Below are positions 9,889 through 16,941 of a stretch of 45,388 nucleotides of DNA, piece by piece. The stretch spans positions 1 through 45,388 of the forward strand of contig CAZWZF010000039.1 of the NCBI GenBank assembly GCA_964638715.1. Direction: 5' to 3'. Source of the stretch: JBAXQQ01 sp037131695 (lineage in GTDB: Bacteria; Armatimonadota; Hebobacteria; CAIYQO01). The notes beneath the pieces are model-generated. The model was not told the origin of the DNA and did not search any database. It saw only the letters and a list, made by a program, of their open reading frames with translations. A program made the translations under genes and the position numbers. The first letter of the stretch is position 1, and the number at the start of each line of letters is the position of its first letter.

Positions 9889-10063
9889 GACTCCGTTAGG
9901 AGTCGGATGTCTATAGAAAAATTTTCAAAATAGATATTACGACCCCAGAGTGGGTCGGATAATAAAATGCAAATTAGCTTGCAAAAGAATATCCGACCCG
10001 CGCTGGGGTCGATTAGTTTCTATTAGTTTCAATGCTATACATATCCGACCCCATCCGGGGTCG
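9889..10063. repeat. REP/BIME-like cluster of four hairpins
   Basis: The 9699-10184 gap has no gene but holds four short hairpins: GACTCC/GGAGTC (9889-9904), CGACCC/GGGTCG (9940-9957), CGACCC/GGGTCG (9994-10011) and CGACCCC/GGGGTCG (10046-10063). Each has GGAT on its outer side or ATCC before it, so the first two point one way and the last two the other. Hairpins 2 and 3 form a larger inverted repeat around GCAAATTAGCTTGC. Paired base changes between hairpins (T-A to C-G) keep the stems intact. Confidence 0.8.
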
Positions 10064-10184
10064 AAGCTGCATTGGTAAAAAATTGTGTAAGAATGATGAT
10101 CTTGCTGTGGGATGTGGAATTTCTATTGAGATATGATTTTTGTTTTTGTGATGGAATTAATATTTAAATAGATAGTAATCTCCC

Positions 10185-11804
10185 CTACTCAAAATCCTCA
10201 GCCTCGACTTTGACTCTTTGTTTCCGCAGGTTGCTTTTCTCGAAGAAGAAGAGCAGGATTATGGTGGATAGGAATAGCAGGCCCATTATCAGGAAAACGT
10301 CTTCGTAACCGAGTATGGATGCCTGGCCGAGGATGGTTCTATTCATAAATGACAGGGCCTGTTGATAGGCTGCGGATGCGGACATACCTTTTGACATCAA
10401 AAATGCTTGCATCATAGCCATTCTTTGCTGTATAGATGACTGATAGATTGAGACGTGTTCAAGCAGTACCGAGTGATGAAAAACGATGCGGTTGGCGAGG
10501 AAGGTTGTCATTACGGCGATACCCATGCTGCCACCGAGTTGGCGGGAAAGATTGAACAGCGAGGTGCCTTCCGCTATTTCATGGCCTTTTAAAATAGTCA
10601 ATGTCGCCAGCGTCAGTGGAACCCAGATAATTCCCATGGCGATACCGCGCAGGATTAACGGCCAGAATAATGTCATCGGGTTGGAATCCGCATTTAATAA
10701 CATCAGCATGAACATTGATATCGATAATGCCGATACACCCAGACCAATCAGCCAGCGCGGCGACATTTTTTTCATAATAACATTGGTGAAGGGCATAATA
10801 AGTGCGGTTACCAGCACGCCGGGCAGCATGATCAACCCGGTTTGAAATGCGGTATAGCGCTGGATTTGCTGCAGAAAAACCGGCAGGATGAATGTGCCGC
10901 CGTAAAGGCCAAACCCGAATACAGTACCAAAAAGTACACCCATGGTATAGCCGCGGTGGCGAAGCACACGCAGGTTGACCACCGGGTTTTCGATGGTTAG
11001 TTCCCACCAGACAAAGGCTATCAGTGCCACTGCCGCACTGACTGCAAGGACAATGATAAATTCAGAATCGAACCATCCATTTTTCTGTCCTTTTTCCAGC
11101 AGCAATTGCAGCGATCCTAATCCGACAGCCAGCAACCCGATGCCGATTAAATCTATTTTTCCTTGTTTTTTCTGCTTGTATTTTGAGTCGTGCATAAATG
11201 TCCAGGTAAATATCGTCGCGATGATGCCAATGGGAATATTGATGTAGAAAATCCAGTGCCAATTCATATTGTCAACAATCCACCCGCCCAGGGTAGGGCC
11301 TAACGCGGGACCGACAATAACTCCCAGGCCATATATAGATTGTACGGTACCGAGTTGTTCCGGCGGGAATATTTCCATCATGGTTGCCTGCGCGGTGGAG
11401 ATAAGGGCGGCGCCGCCGATACCCTGAAGAATACGGGCAAAGGTGAGGAAGCCTAATGTGGTGGAAACGCCGCATAACAAAGACGCAACGGTAAAAACTG
11501 CCATTGAACCGGCTAAATATTTGCGGCGGCCAAAAAATGACGAAAACCATGCCGTAAGCGGCAGCATAATGATATTTGCCAGCATATACCCGGTGGTTAC
11601 CCAGGTGATTTCATCAAGAGAAGCGCCCAAATTTCCCATCATGGTTGGAACCGCAACATTGACGATGCTGGTGTCAATCATCTGCATCAGTGTGCCCATG
11701 ATAAGCGCAGCCATAATAATCCAGCGGGTAGCTGAGGAATATTCCATGTATTCCGGTCGTTCTTCAACTGTTGTTGGCGTTTTATCGCCCGGCGGGTTTG
11801 CCAT
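10185..11804 (-). CDS. DHA2-family MFS drug efflux transporter (EmrB-like)
   Basis: 539 residues with the 14-helix layout expected of the DHA2 branch. Near the N-terminus are MIDTSIVNVAVPTM (helix 1, the D-x-x-I/V-V-N-V-A-L-P pattern) and, further on, FFGRRKYLAGSM (the motif A loop) and the motif C region LGVIVGPALGPTLGGW. The family exports hydrophobic drugs by proton antiport. The gene follows an EmrA/HlyD-type adaptor by 21 bases and a MarR regulator, so the three form a MarR-controlled tripartite-type pump. No TolC-like outer-membrane channel is encoded nearby. RBS: AAGGAA in the spacer before ATG. Confidence 0.93.
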   Translation of the reverse strand: MANPPGDKTPTTVEERPEYMEYSSATRWIIMAALIMGTLMQMIDTSIVNVAVPTMMGNLGASLDEITWVTTGYMLANIIMLPLTAWFSSFFGRRKYLAGSMAVFTVASLLCGVSTTLGFLTFARILQGIGGAALISTAQATMMEIFPPEQLGTVQSIYGLGVIVGPALGPTLGGWIVDNMNWHWIFYINIPIGIIATIFTWTFMHDSKYKQKKQGKIDLIGIGLLAVGLGSLQLLLEKGQKNGWFDSEFIIVLAVSAAVALIAFVWWELTIENPVVNLRVLRHRGYTMGVLFGTVFGFGLYGGTFILPVFLQQIQRYTAFQTGLIMLPGVLVTALIMPFTNVIMKKMSPRWLIGLGVSALSISMFMLMLLNADSNPMTLFWPLILRGIAMGIIWVPLTLATLTILKGHEIAEGTSLFNLSRQLGGSMGIAVMTTFLANRIVFHHSVLLEHVSIYQSSIQQRMAMMQAFLMSKGMSASAAYQQALSFMNRTILGQASILGYEDVFLIMGLLFLSTIILLFFFEKSNLRKQRVKVEAEDFE

Positions 11805-11825
11805 ATATAAATTTCCTTGCTGATG

Positions 11826-13370
11826 TTACCGGGTGATAATAGTCGCGTTAACTGATAATCCCGCTCGCAATCTTTCCAAACCCGGCTGTCCCGGGTCAAG
11901 ACGAATCTGTACTGGTACGCGCTGAACGACCTTGGTGAAATTGCCGGATGCGTTATCAGCAGGCAATAATGCAAATGTTGACCCGGTTCCCGCCGAGATG
12001 CTGGCAACATGACCAGTAAATGGCTTGTCGTCCAGGGCATCTATCAGCACTTCGGCGCGCTGTCCCGGCAAAATACGGTTTAACTGCGTTTCTTTATAAT
12101 TAGCCACCACGTAAATGGTATCGGTCTGGGTTAATGCCATCAGTGGTGTACCAGCTTGTACCAATGCACCGATTTGGACGGTTTTCTTGCTTACAATACC
12201 GGTAATTGGCGCATATATTTTCGTATGTCCCAACTGCAGTTTAGCGGCGTTCAAAGCGGCGCGAGCCTGGTTAATTTTCGCTTCTGCCTGGTTGTGTCCG
12301 CTGGAAATGACAGCAATCTGCTGGGGTTGGGTATTAGCCTGCGCCAATGTTCCCATTGCCTGTTTTCGTTTGGCTTCCGCTTGCTGTACTGTTTGTATGG
12401 TGGTTTGTTTTTGCGCTATTGCCTGGTTGATATCAGCCTGTGATGCGTTTGCGCTGTAACGGGCAGAGCTGAGCGCGGCTTTTGCCTGGTTAACCAGGGC
12501 TTCTGAAGCCTGTACCTGGTCCCGGGCAGCCATAATATCAGCCTCGCGGGCAGATACAGCTTCCTGTGCCATATTTACCTGTTCTTTCGCGCTTTCCAAC
12601 TGTGCCTGCGCCACGCGCGCGGTTGATGCGTATTGATCTGCCAAAGCTTTGCTGACAGCTCCCTGCTCCAAAAGTTTCGCGTATCGTTCAGCATCCCGTG
12701 CCGCTTTTTCTGATGTTGCCTGAGCGGCGTTGACCGCTGCCTGGCAAGCCTTAACGTTTGCCTTAGCAGTATTAACCTGCGCCTGCGCTGTTTCAACGGC
12801 TGACGCAGAGCGTTTTTTATTGGCAATAGCGGCTTCGACAGCTGCCTGTGCTGTATCTATATTAGAGTTGGCAGCCTGGGCGGCGGCAGTAGCTTTTTCC
12901 ACGGCTGCGGTTGCCCGCTTAACATCAGATTGTGCGCCGGATATGCTGCTGGTCGCCTGTGCTACTCCGCCTTGTGCCTGGGTCAATTGCGCGTTGCAGG
13001 TTTGCCCGGTCAGAGTGACAGATGCCGCGGCACCATTTGCCTGGGCAATGGCAACCTCTAAATTAGCCTGCGCCTGTTCGACATTTGCCTGGTAAGTACT
13101 GGGGTCAAGTTCCACCAGTAATTGTCCTTCGGTAACTTTCTGGTCATCTTTTACATAAATATGGGTCACTGACCCGCTTACCTGGGGAGCGATTTGCGTT
13201 ATATCTGCTGTTAGGTAGGCGTCATCAGTGCTGATTCGTTTGCTGGATTCGCGCAGGTAATGAATCCCAAGCAGGATGCCCAGGACTATCAGCAGAAATA
13301 TGCCGATTAATAATCCGTGTCGTGTCGGTTTTGCTTTTGGTGTAGTTGGTGTCTTTTCATGTTCAGTCAT
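11826..13370 (-). CDS. HlyD/EmrA-type membrane fusion protein
   Basis: 514 residues from the start at 13370, whose ATG overlaps the marR stop in ATGACTGA; the upstream ATG at 13427 would lie deep inside marR. A short cytosolic N-terminus is followed by one membrane helix (GLLIGIFLLIVLGILLGI), a lipoyl half-domain (IYVKDDQKVTEGQLLVELD), a very long Ala/Gln-rich coiled-coil hairpin (about residues 95-350), the second lipoyl half (IYAPITGIVSKKTVQIGA) and a beta-barrel domain. EmrA proteins usually have about 390 residues, so the hairpin is extended by roughly 100 or more. It bridges the EmrB-like pump to the outer membrane. A longer hairpin fits a longer periplasmic reach; this is inference. Confidence 0.92.
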   Translation of the reverse strand: MTEHEKTPTTPKAKPTRHGLLIGIFLLIVLGILLGIHYLRESSKRISTDDAYLTADITQIAPQVSGSVTHIYVKDDQKVTEGQLLVELDPSTYQANVEQAQANLEVAIAQANGAAASVTLTGQTCNAQLTQAQGGVAQATSSISGAQSDVKRATAAVEKATAAAQAANSNIDTAQAAVEAAIANKKRSASAVETAQAQVNTAKANVKACQAAVNAAQATSEKAARDAERYAKLLEQGAVSKALADQYASTARVAQAQLESAKEQVNMAQEAVSAREADIMAARDQVQASEALVNQAKAALSSARYSANASQADINQAIAQKQTTIQTVQQAEAKRKQAMGTLAQANTQPQQIAVISSGHNQAEAKINQARAALNAAKLQLGHTKIYAPITGIVSKKTVQIGALVQAGTPLMALTQTDTIYVVANYKETQLNRILPGQRAEVLIDALDDKPFTGHVASISAGTGSTFALLPADNASGNFTKVVQRVPVQIRLDPGQPGLERLRAGLSVNATIITR

Positions 13371-13893
13371 TTGGATTTTCTTCTCCCGGTATTGATGACA
13401 AGCATGGTTGTTTTTGACAGGTTCCATGTGGTGTTATTACAGGTAAAATCTTTTGCAGGCTGCGCATTGCTGCTGATATCTCCGATAGTTCGATTATTGA
13501 TGATTCACTTAATAGTAATGAGGCATGGTCGATGGCGACCTGGCGGATTGTATTTAATATATCAACGCCTTGTTCGGTTAGTTGCAATTCTACGCGGCGC
13601 CGGTCTTCAGGAGCGGTGGTATATGAGATATATCCGCGTTCCATTAACGCGTATAACATCTTTGATACATTTGAAACTGAAAGATCAAGATATTCCGCTA
13701 CAGAGCAAACCGATGCTTCTGGATTATGAAAAAGATAAGCCAGCGAACGGAATTGCGGCACGGTAAGTTTATCCGGTGCCGCTTTGCGCAAATCAGCACG
13801 CATTAAAGCCATTACACGCGGGATGGTATCTACAATAAGGTTTGCACTTTCTTTAATTGCCGCCGATTTATTTTCATCAGTGGATATTTTCAT
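13363..13893 (-). CDS. MarR-family transcriptional regulator
   Basis: 176 residues from 13893. An in-frame ATG at 13965 lies upstream of the promoter below, so it is rejected. The winged helix-turn-helix is visible at residues about 50-110 (KLTVPQFRSLAYLFHNPEAS, then LDLSVSNVSKMLYALMERG, then the wing TAPEDRRRVELQLTEQG). MarR dimers usually repress their own operon and release DNA on ligand binding. It is the first gene of marR-emrA-emrB, overlapping emrA by 8 bases. A 13-bp palindrome centred on the start codon is a plausible autoregulatory operator. The C-terminal tail (about 25 residues, Cys/Pro-containing) is not typical of the fold. Confidence 0.9.
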   Translation of the reverse strand: MKISTDENKSAAIKESANLIVDTIPRVMALMRADLRKAAPDKLTVPQFRSLAYLFHNPEASVCSVAEYLDLSVSNVSKMLYALMERGYISYTTAPEDRRRVELQLTEQGVDILNTIRQVAIDHASLLLSESSIIELSEISAAMRSLQKILPVITPHGTCQKQPCLSSIPGEENPND

Positions 13894-13928
13894 AATGAAA
13901 GTATATTTGGTATGATAGAGGTTGTCAA
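13888..13928 (-). promoter_or_regulatory. Sigma-70-type promoter and palindromic operator of marR-emrAB
   Basis: On the minus strand TTGACA (13928-13923) is followed after exactly 17 bases by TATACT (13905-13900). The expected transcription start, 7 bases after the -10 box, is the A of the marR ATG (13893), so the mRNA would be leaderless; indeed no Shine-Dalgarno sequence precedes the ATG. The palindrome TTTCATAATGAAA (13888-13900) covers the start site and touches the -10 box, where a MarR dimer would block RNA polymerase. The operator role is inferred. Confidence 0.75.
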
Positions 13929-14078
13929 GATTAGAATGAAGGATTTTTCTAAATTTCAAACCCATGAAGATGTCATGAAAATGCTATAGACAGAACTTTC
14001 ACTTAAGGTCAAAATGCAGTTGAAGTAACATTTTTTAATTCAAGCGAGAGTTCTGATTTAATATTTTCCGCTGTATAG

Positions 14079-14197
14079 GCTTGCCGGGGACAGCATGAAT
14101 CCCGAATATCAAGCAATTGTAAGTTTTGATGTAAACGCGGGATTCGACTCAGTCCCTTACTACTGCCAATCTTTTTTATTGAACCTGATACTGAAAT
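14079..14197. repeat. 119-bp dispersed hairpin repeat, copy A
   Basis: This segment is the reverse complement of 39518-39636 with most bases identical, including GACTCAGTCCC/GGGACTGGGTC and TTGAACCTGATACTGAA/TTCAGTATCCGGTTCAA. Inside it an imperfect hairpin pairs GGGGACAG...CCCG with CGGGATTCG...GTCCC. An open reading frame crosses it, but repetition and hairpin structure show that it is not a gene. It lies in the 13894-14368 gap upstream of marR. Confidence 0.8.
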
Positions 14198-14283
14198 GAA
14201 ACCGTCAAAATTTAGCAAAAGTGATAATAAAAAAGTGCGGTAGAACAAGGGGACTGCACTTCGGTAAACTCAGTACTGAACTT

Positions 14284-14333
14284 GAATACTGCGATTACCA
14301 ACAAACTTCCAATTACCAACAATCACAGTATTC
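14284..14333. repeat. Inverted repeat with AT-rich loop
   Basis: GAATACTGCGATT (14284-14296) pairs with AATCACAGTATTC (14321-14333) with one mismatch. The loop contains ATTACCA/CAATTACCAAC-like repeated words. It lies 36 bases from the stop of the zinc-ribbon gene, and could serve as its transcript end, although no U-tract follows on that strand. Confidence 0.5.
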
Positions 14334-14368
14334 GTGCCAGTACCCGCAAGGTTGTTTTTTTAAAGGAA

Positions 14369-14836
14369 TTATATTGAAGTTTTCCCAGCCTCACTATCAA
14401 TGACCCGCATATTGCCGGATGCTATTTCTATGGACTGGTCGGCGGGGGATGGGGTGTAGCCGCAATACAGGCAGTTGCCAGTGCTGGAGTTCAGGATGCG
14501 GTTGCATTTGGGGCAGTTCTTTGCGGTTGAGCTTATTTTTCCGTCGGGTCTGCCGTCCGCGAGATCTATTTCGCGTATTTTTGCTATCAAATCATCGGTG
14601 GTAATTCCTAATTTTTCTGACAGCAAGCTCCACATGGCAGCATTTACCAGTGCTAAGCGTTCTACCTTTTCTTGCAGCAGGCTTGATTCGGGTGGCGGGT
14701 TATTGGAGAAATTTGGTGTGGAAATATCACTGGTGGGAACTAATGATTCATTTATTAAAGGATTCCCGCTGCTGGCAGAACCAGGAATATAAGAGATTAA
14801 TCCCATTATGAGGTTGAAAATCAGTGTAGGGTCCAT
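14369..14836 (-). CDS. Small zinc-ribbon protein of unknown function
   Basis: 155 residues with GGGAGGT 8 bases upstream of the ATG. A hydrophobic N-terminus (LIFNLIMGLISYIPG) is followed by a Ser/Pro-rich linker, a predicted helix (LLQEKVERLALVNAAMWSLL) and one zinc ribbon near residues 108-127 (CPKCNRILNSSTGNCLYCGY, C-x2-C-x11-C-x2-C). A short acidic tail follows. It starts 23 bases after the stop of the TPR-deacetylase gene, so it is probably in the same transcript. No enzymatic motif can be seen. The N-terminal hydrophobic stretch may tether it to the membrane. Function is unknown. Confidence 0.7.
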   Translation of the reverse strand: MDPTLIFNLIMGLISYIPGSASSGNPLINESLVPTSDISTPNFSNNPPPESSLLQEKVERLALVNAAMWSLLSEKLGITTDDLIAKIREIDLADGRPDGKISSTAKNCPKCNRILNSSTGNCLYCGYTPSPADQSIEIASGNMRVIDSEAGKTSI

Positions 14837-14859
14837 AAATTATACCTCCCGGATGAGAG

Positions 14860-16698
14860 TTATTTAGAGTTCATGAGTTCGGTAACGGTGACGCAGGTAA
14901 AACCTTTTTCGCTTATTCCCTGCAGCAGTTTTGACAGGATATTCGTCGTGCCGTCTACCGGGCCGGAATGCAGCAGAATGATGCTGCCGTCTTCCATTCG
15001 TGATAATATCTTCGCGGTTTGTTCTGCCGGCGCCATCTTTTTATAATCGCCAGCATTAATGTCCCAATATATGATGTTATAGTCCAGCTTGCGCAGTTGT
15101 TTAACTACGGCAGCGTCTATCTGTCCACCGGGCGGACGGCACAGGTAAGTGTTGACGCCGGTTATTTCCTGTATGGCACGGCGGTCGCGCAGTATCTCGG
15201 CTATTACGCCGGTCATGTCTAACTTGGTCAGGTTTGGATGAGTGTAGGTATGGTTCGCCAATTCATGCCCCTGCGCCAGGATATCTTTCAGCATATCCGG
15301 GTTTTCCTGGCATTTTTTGCCTACAACAAAGAAAGTTGCGCGGTCATTGTATCGCTGCAGGTCGGCCAGCACTATCGGGGTGTAGGTATTCGGGCCGTCA
15401 TCAAATGTCAGCGCGACAAGTTTTTTGCCGGTTGCCGGACCTTTAAATATTTCACCGCTGTATGCCAGGTTATGCAAGCCATTGATGCGGTATAATTCAG
15501 CTAATTTATCAATTACGTGGTCGCAGGCAGGGTCGATAGCGGCGGCTTTTTCGTAAGCGGCAAGCGCGCCTTCGTGGTGGCCGGCATCGCGATACCACTG
15601 TCCCATTAACGCATAAAACGAAGCGGGGGCGGGAGTTGGCACGGTGGCCATCATCATATCGTTATTTATCTTGTCGATTCGCTCTTCGTTTTTGTCCTGC
15701 AACTGGCGGGTGGTGTCGATGACTATTTTATCTTGAGCGATAACTTTTTCGCTGATATCCATCGCTTTCACTACCAGTTCATGTTTTCCCGCTAACGCCA
15801 TATCCGCGTTCCAGTTAAACTGATAAGGCGAACTGGTGATGTAGCCGCGCAGAACGTCGTCAACGTAAAAAGTAAAATATGCAGGTACGCGGGTACTTTT
15901 GTATAAAATCTGTATAGTTTGAATGCCGGTTATCTGCTGGCTGTAGTTCGGCATTACTATGGTTAAAGTCTTTCTTTCTTCCGGTATGGTTTCAATAGGA
16001 AGGCGGGAGGAGAATATATCGCGGGTGGTGGTTTTGTTAAAGCGGGTAAATGCCTGCCCGGATGTTTCGCCGGTTAACGGCAGCGGCAAACGAATATCTT
16101 CATTCAGGTAATTCATGCCAATGAATGGCTTGGCGGCTTTGCGTCCGTATTCCACGGCTTTGCGGTTTTCGCCTTCGCGATTCATTATCTCCGCCAGAAT
16201 GGCATAAAGCATTGGCGAGGTGCTTCCGCGCTCTTCTGCTGTCTGCGCCGCCGTCTTTGCTTCATCTTTTTGCCCCAGCATCAGGCTGGTGTATGCCTGC
16301 AATACGCGTAATTGCGCATTTTGCGGGCTTAACTTAACTGCTTTTTCGATGACTGGCAACGCTTCGCTTGCATTATTTTTGCTGAGCAGGCTAATGGTTA
16401 ATCCCCAAAGCGCCGGTACACATTTATCATCTTTTTGCAATGCGCTTTTAAAACCTTTCATGGCTTCTGCAGCATTGCCATCGCATAACAATGACATATC
16501 GCGGACGACAGTGACAAAAGGCTCATCCTGATATTTAGCATCAACACTTTCCAGCACAACCGCAGCTTTCTTGTAATCGCCATTAGATAAGTGCGAAACC
16601 GCACGGCCTACAGTGGCTATACCGGCATCGTCAATTGCAAACGCAATCGACATGACAAATATTAAAACTATAAGCGTGCTGTAACGCAATGCTACCAT
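14860..16698 (-). CDS. TPR-containing polysaccharide deacetylase (CE4/NodB domain)
   Basis: 612 residues from 16698 (an in-frame ATG at 16707 is possible). A signal peptide (MVALRYSTLIVLIFVMSIAFA) leads into TPR-like helical repeats (about residues 25-190), a linker with beta strands, a further TPR-like pair (about 365-410) and a C-terminal NodB domain. In the last, TFDDGP carries the base and metal Asp, HTYTHPNL the metal histidines, CRPPGG motif 3, and ILLHSG motif 5, so all key residues are intact. CE4 enzymes remove N- or O-acetyl groups from peptidoglycan, chitin-like or exported polysaccharides. Location is periplasmic or outer surface. The TPRs suggest docking to a partner. The zinc-ribbon gene follows by 23 bases. 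Confidence 0.9.
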   Translation of the reverse strand: MVALRYSTLIVLIFVMSIAFAIDDAGIATVGRAVSHLSNGDYKKAAVVLESVDAKYQDEPFVTVVRDMSLLCDGNAAEAMKGFKSALQKDDKCVPALWGLTISLLSKNNASEALPVIEKAVKLSPQNAQLRVLQAYTSLMLGQKDEAKTAAQTAEERGSTSPMLYAILAEIMNREGENRKAVEYGRKAAKPFIGMNYLNEDIRLPLPLTGETSGQAFTRFNKTTTRDIFSSRLPIETIPEERKTLTIVMPNYSQQITGIQTIQILYKSTRVPAYFTFYVDDVLRGYITSSPYQFNWNADMALAGKHELVVKAMDISEKVIAQDKIVIDTTRQLQDKNEERIDKINNDMMMATVPTPAPASFYALMGQWYRDAGHHEGALAAYEKAAAIDPACDHVIDKLAELYRINGLHNLAYSGEIFKGPATGKKLVALTFDDGPNTYTPIVLADLQRYNDRATFFVVGKKCQENPDMLKDILAQGHELANHTYTHPNLTKLDMTGVIAEILRDRRAIQEITGVNTYLCRPPGGQIDAAVVKQLRKLDYNIIYWDINAGDYKKMAPAEQTAKILSRMEDGSIILLHSGPVDGTTNILSKLLQGISEKGFTCVTVTELMNSK

Positions 16699-16707
16699 CG
16701 TGCACAT

Positions 16708-16737
16708 ATAATACGAAAAATTTGAGGGTTATAGCAA
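16708..16737 (-). promoter_or_regulatory. Candidate promoter of the TPR-deacetylase gene
   Basis: TTGCTA (16737-16732) is followed after 18 bases by TATTAT (16713-16708) on the minus strand. Transcription would begin about 16701, leaving only a few bases before the ATG at 16698 and no Shine-Dalgarno sequence. This resembles the marR arrangement. The hexamers match consensus at 4/6 and 5/6, so the call is moderate. Confidence 0.4.
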
Positions 16738-16858
16738 GGAAATAAGGTGTATAATTGAAAATTGGTGGAATTTATGAGAGAAATTATAAAAAACTGTCAG
16801 ATTGGAGGGATCAGACATATTATTATCCTCATCAATAACCCAGTTTTCCCATCACTAA

Positions 16859-16893
16859 AATTCTCAATTTTCCATTCTCAATTCTCAATTCCT
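16859..16893. repeat. Heptad array upstream of priA
   Basis: Five seven-base units in register: AATTCTC, AATTTTC, CATTCTC, AATTCTC, AATTCCT. It lies in frame with priA, upstream of the likely start, and argues against the long N-terminal extension that an earlier ATG (16762) would give. Confidence 0.75.
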
Positions 16894-16941
16894 CCCCTCC
16901 CTCCCCTTGCCGATTTTCTGTTTCATATATACACTGTTAAC

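Noticed and set aside
9889..10063. CRISPR array
   Set aside because: The repeats are short, in both orientations and unequal in spacing; no cas genes are present. A REP-type cluster explains them better.
14009..14248. 79-residue open reading frame on the minus strand
   Set aside because: It lies across the 119-bp dispersed hairpin repeat found again at 39518-39636, and has no plausible ribosome-binding site.
16762..16941. N-terminal 60-residue extension of PriA from an early ATG
   Set aside because: It is encoded by a heptad array and C-rich sequence and is absent from the family start; the GTG at 16942 fits better.
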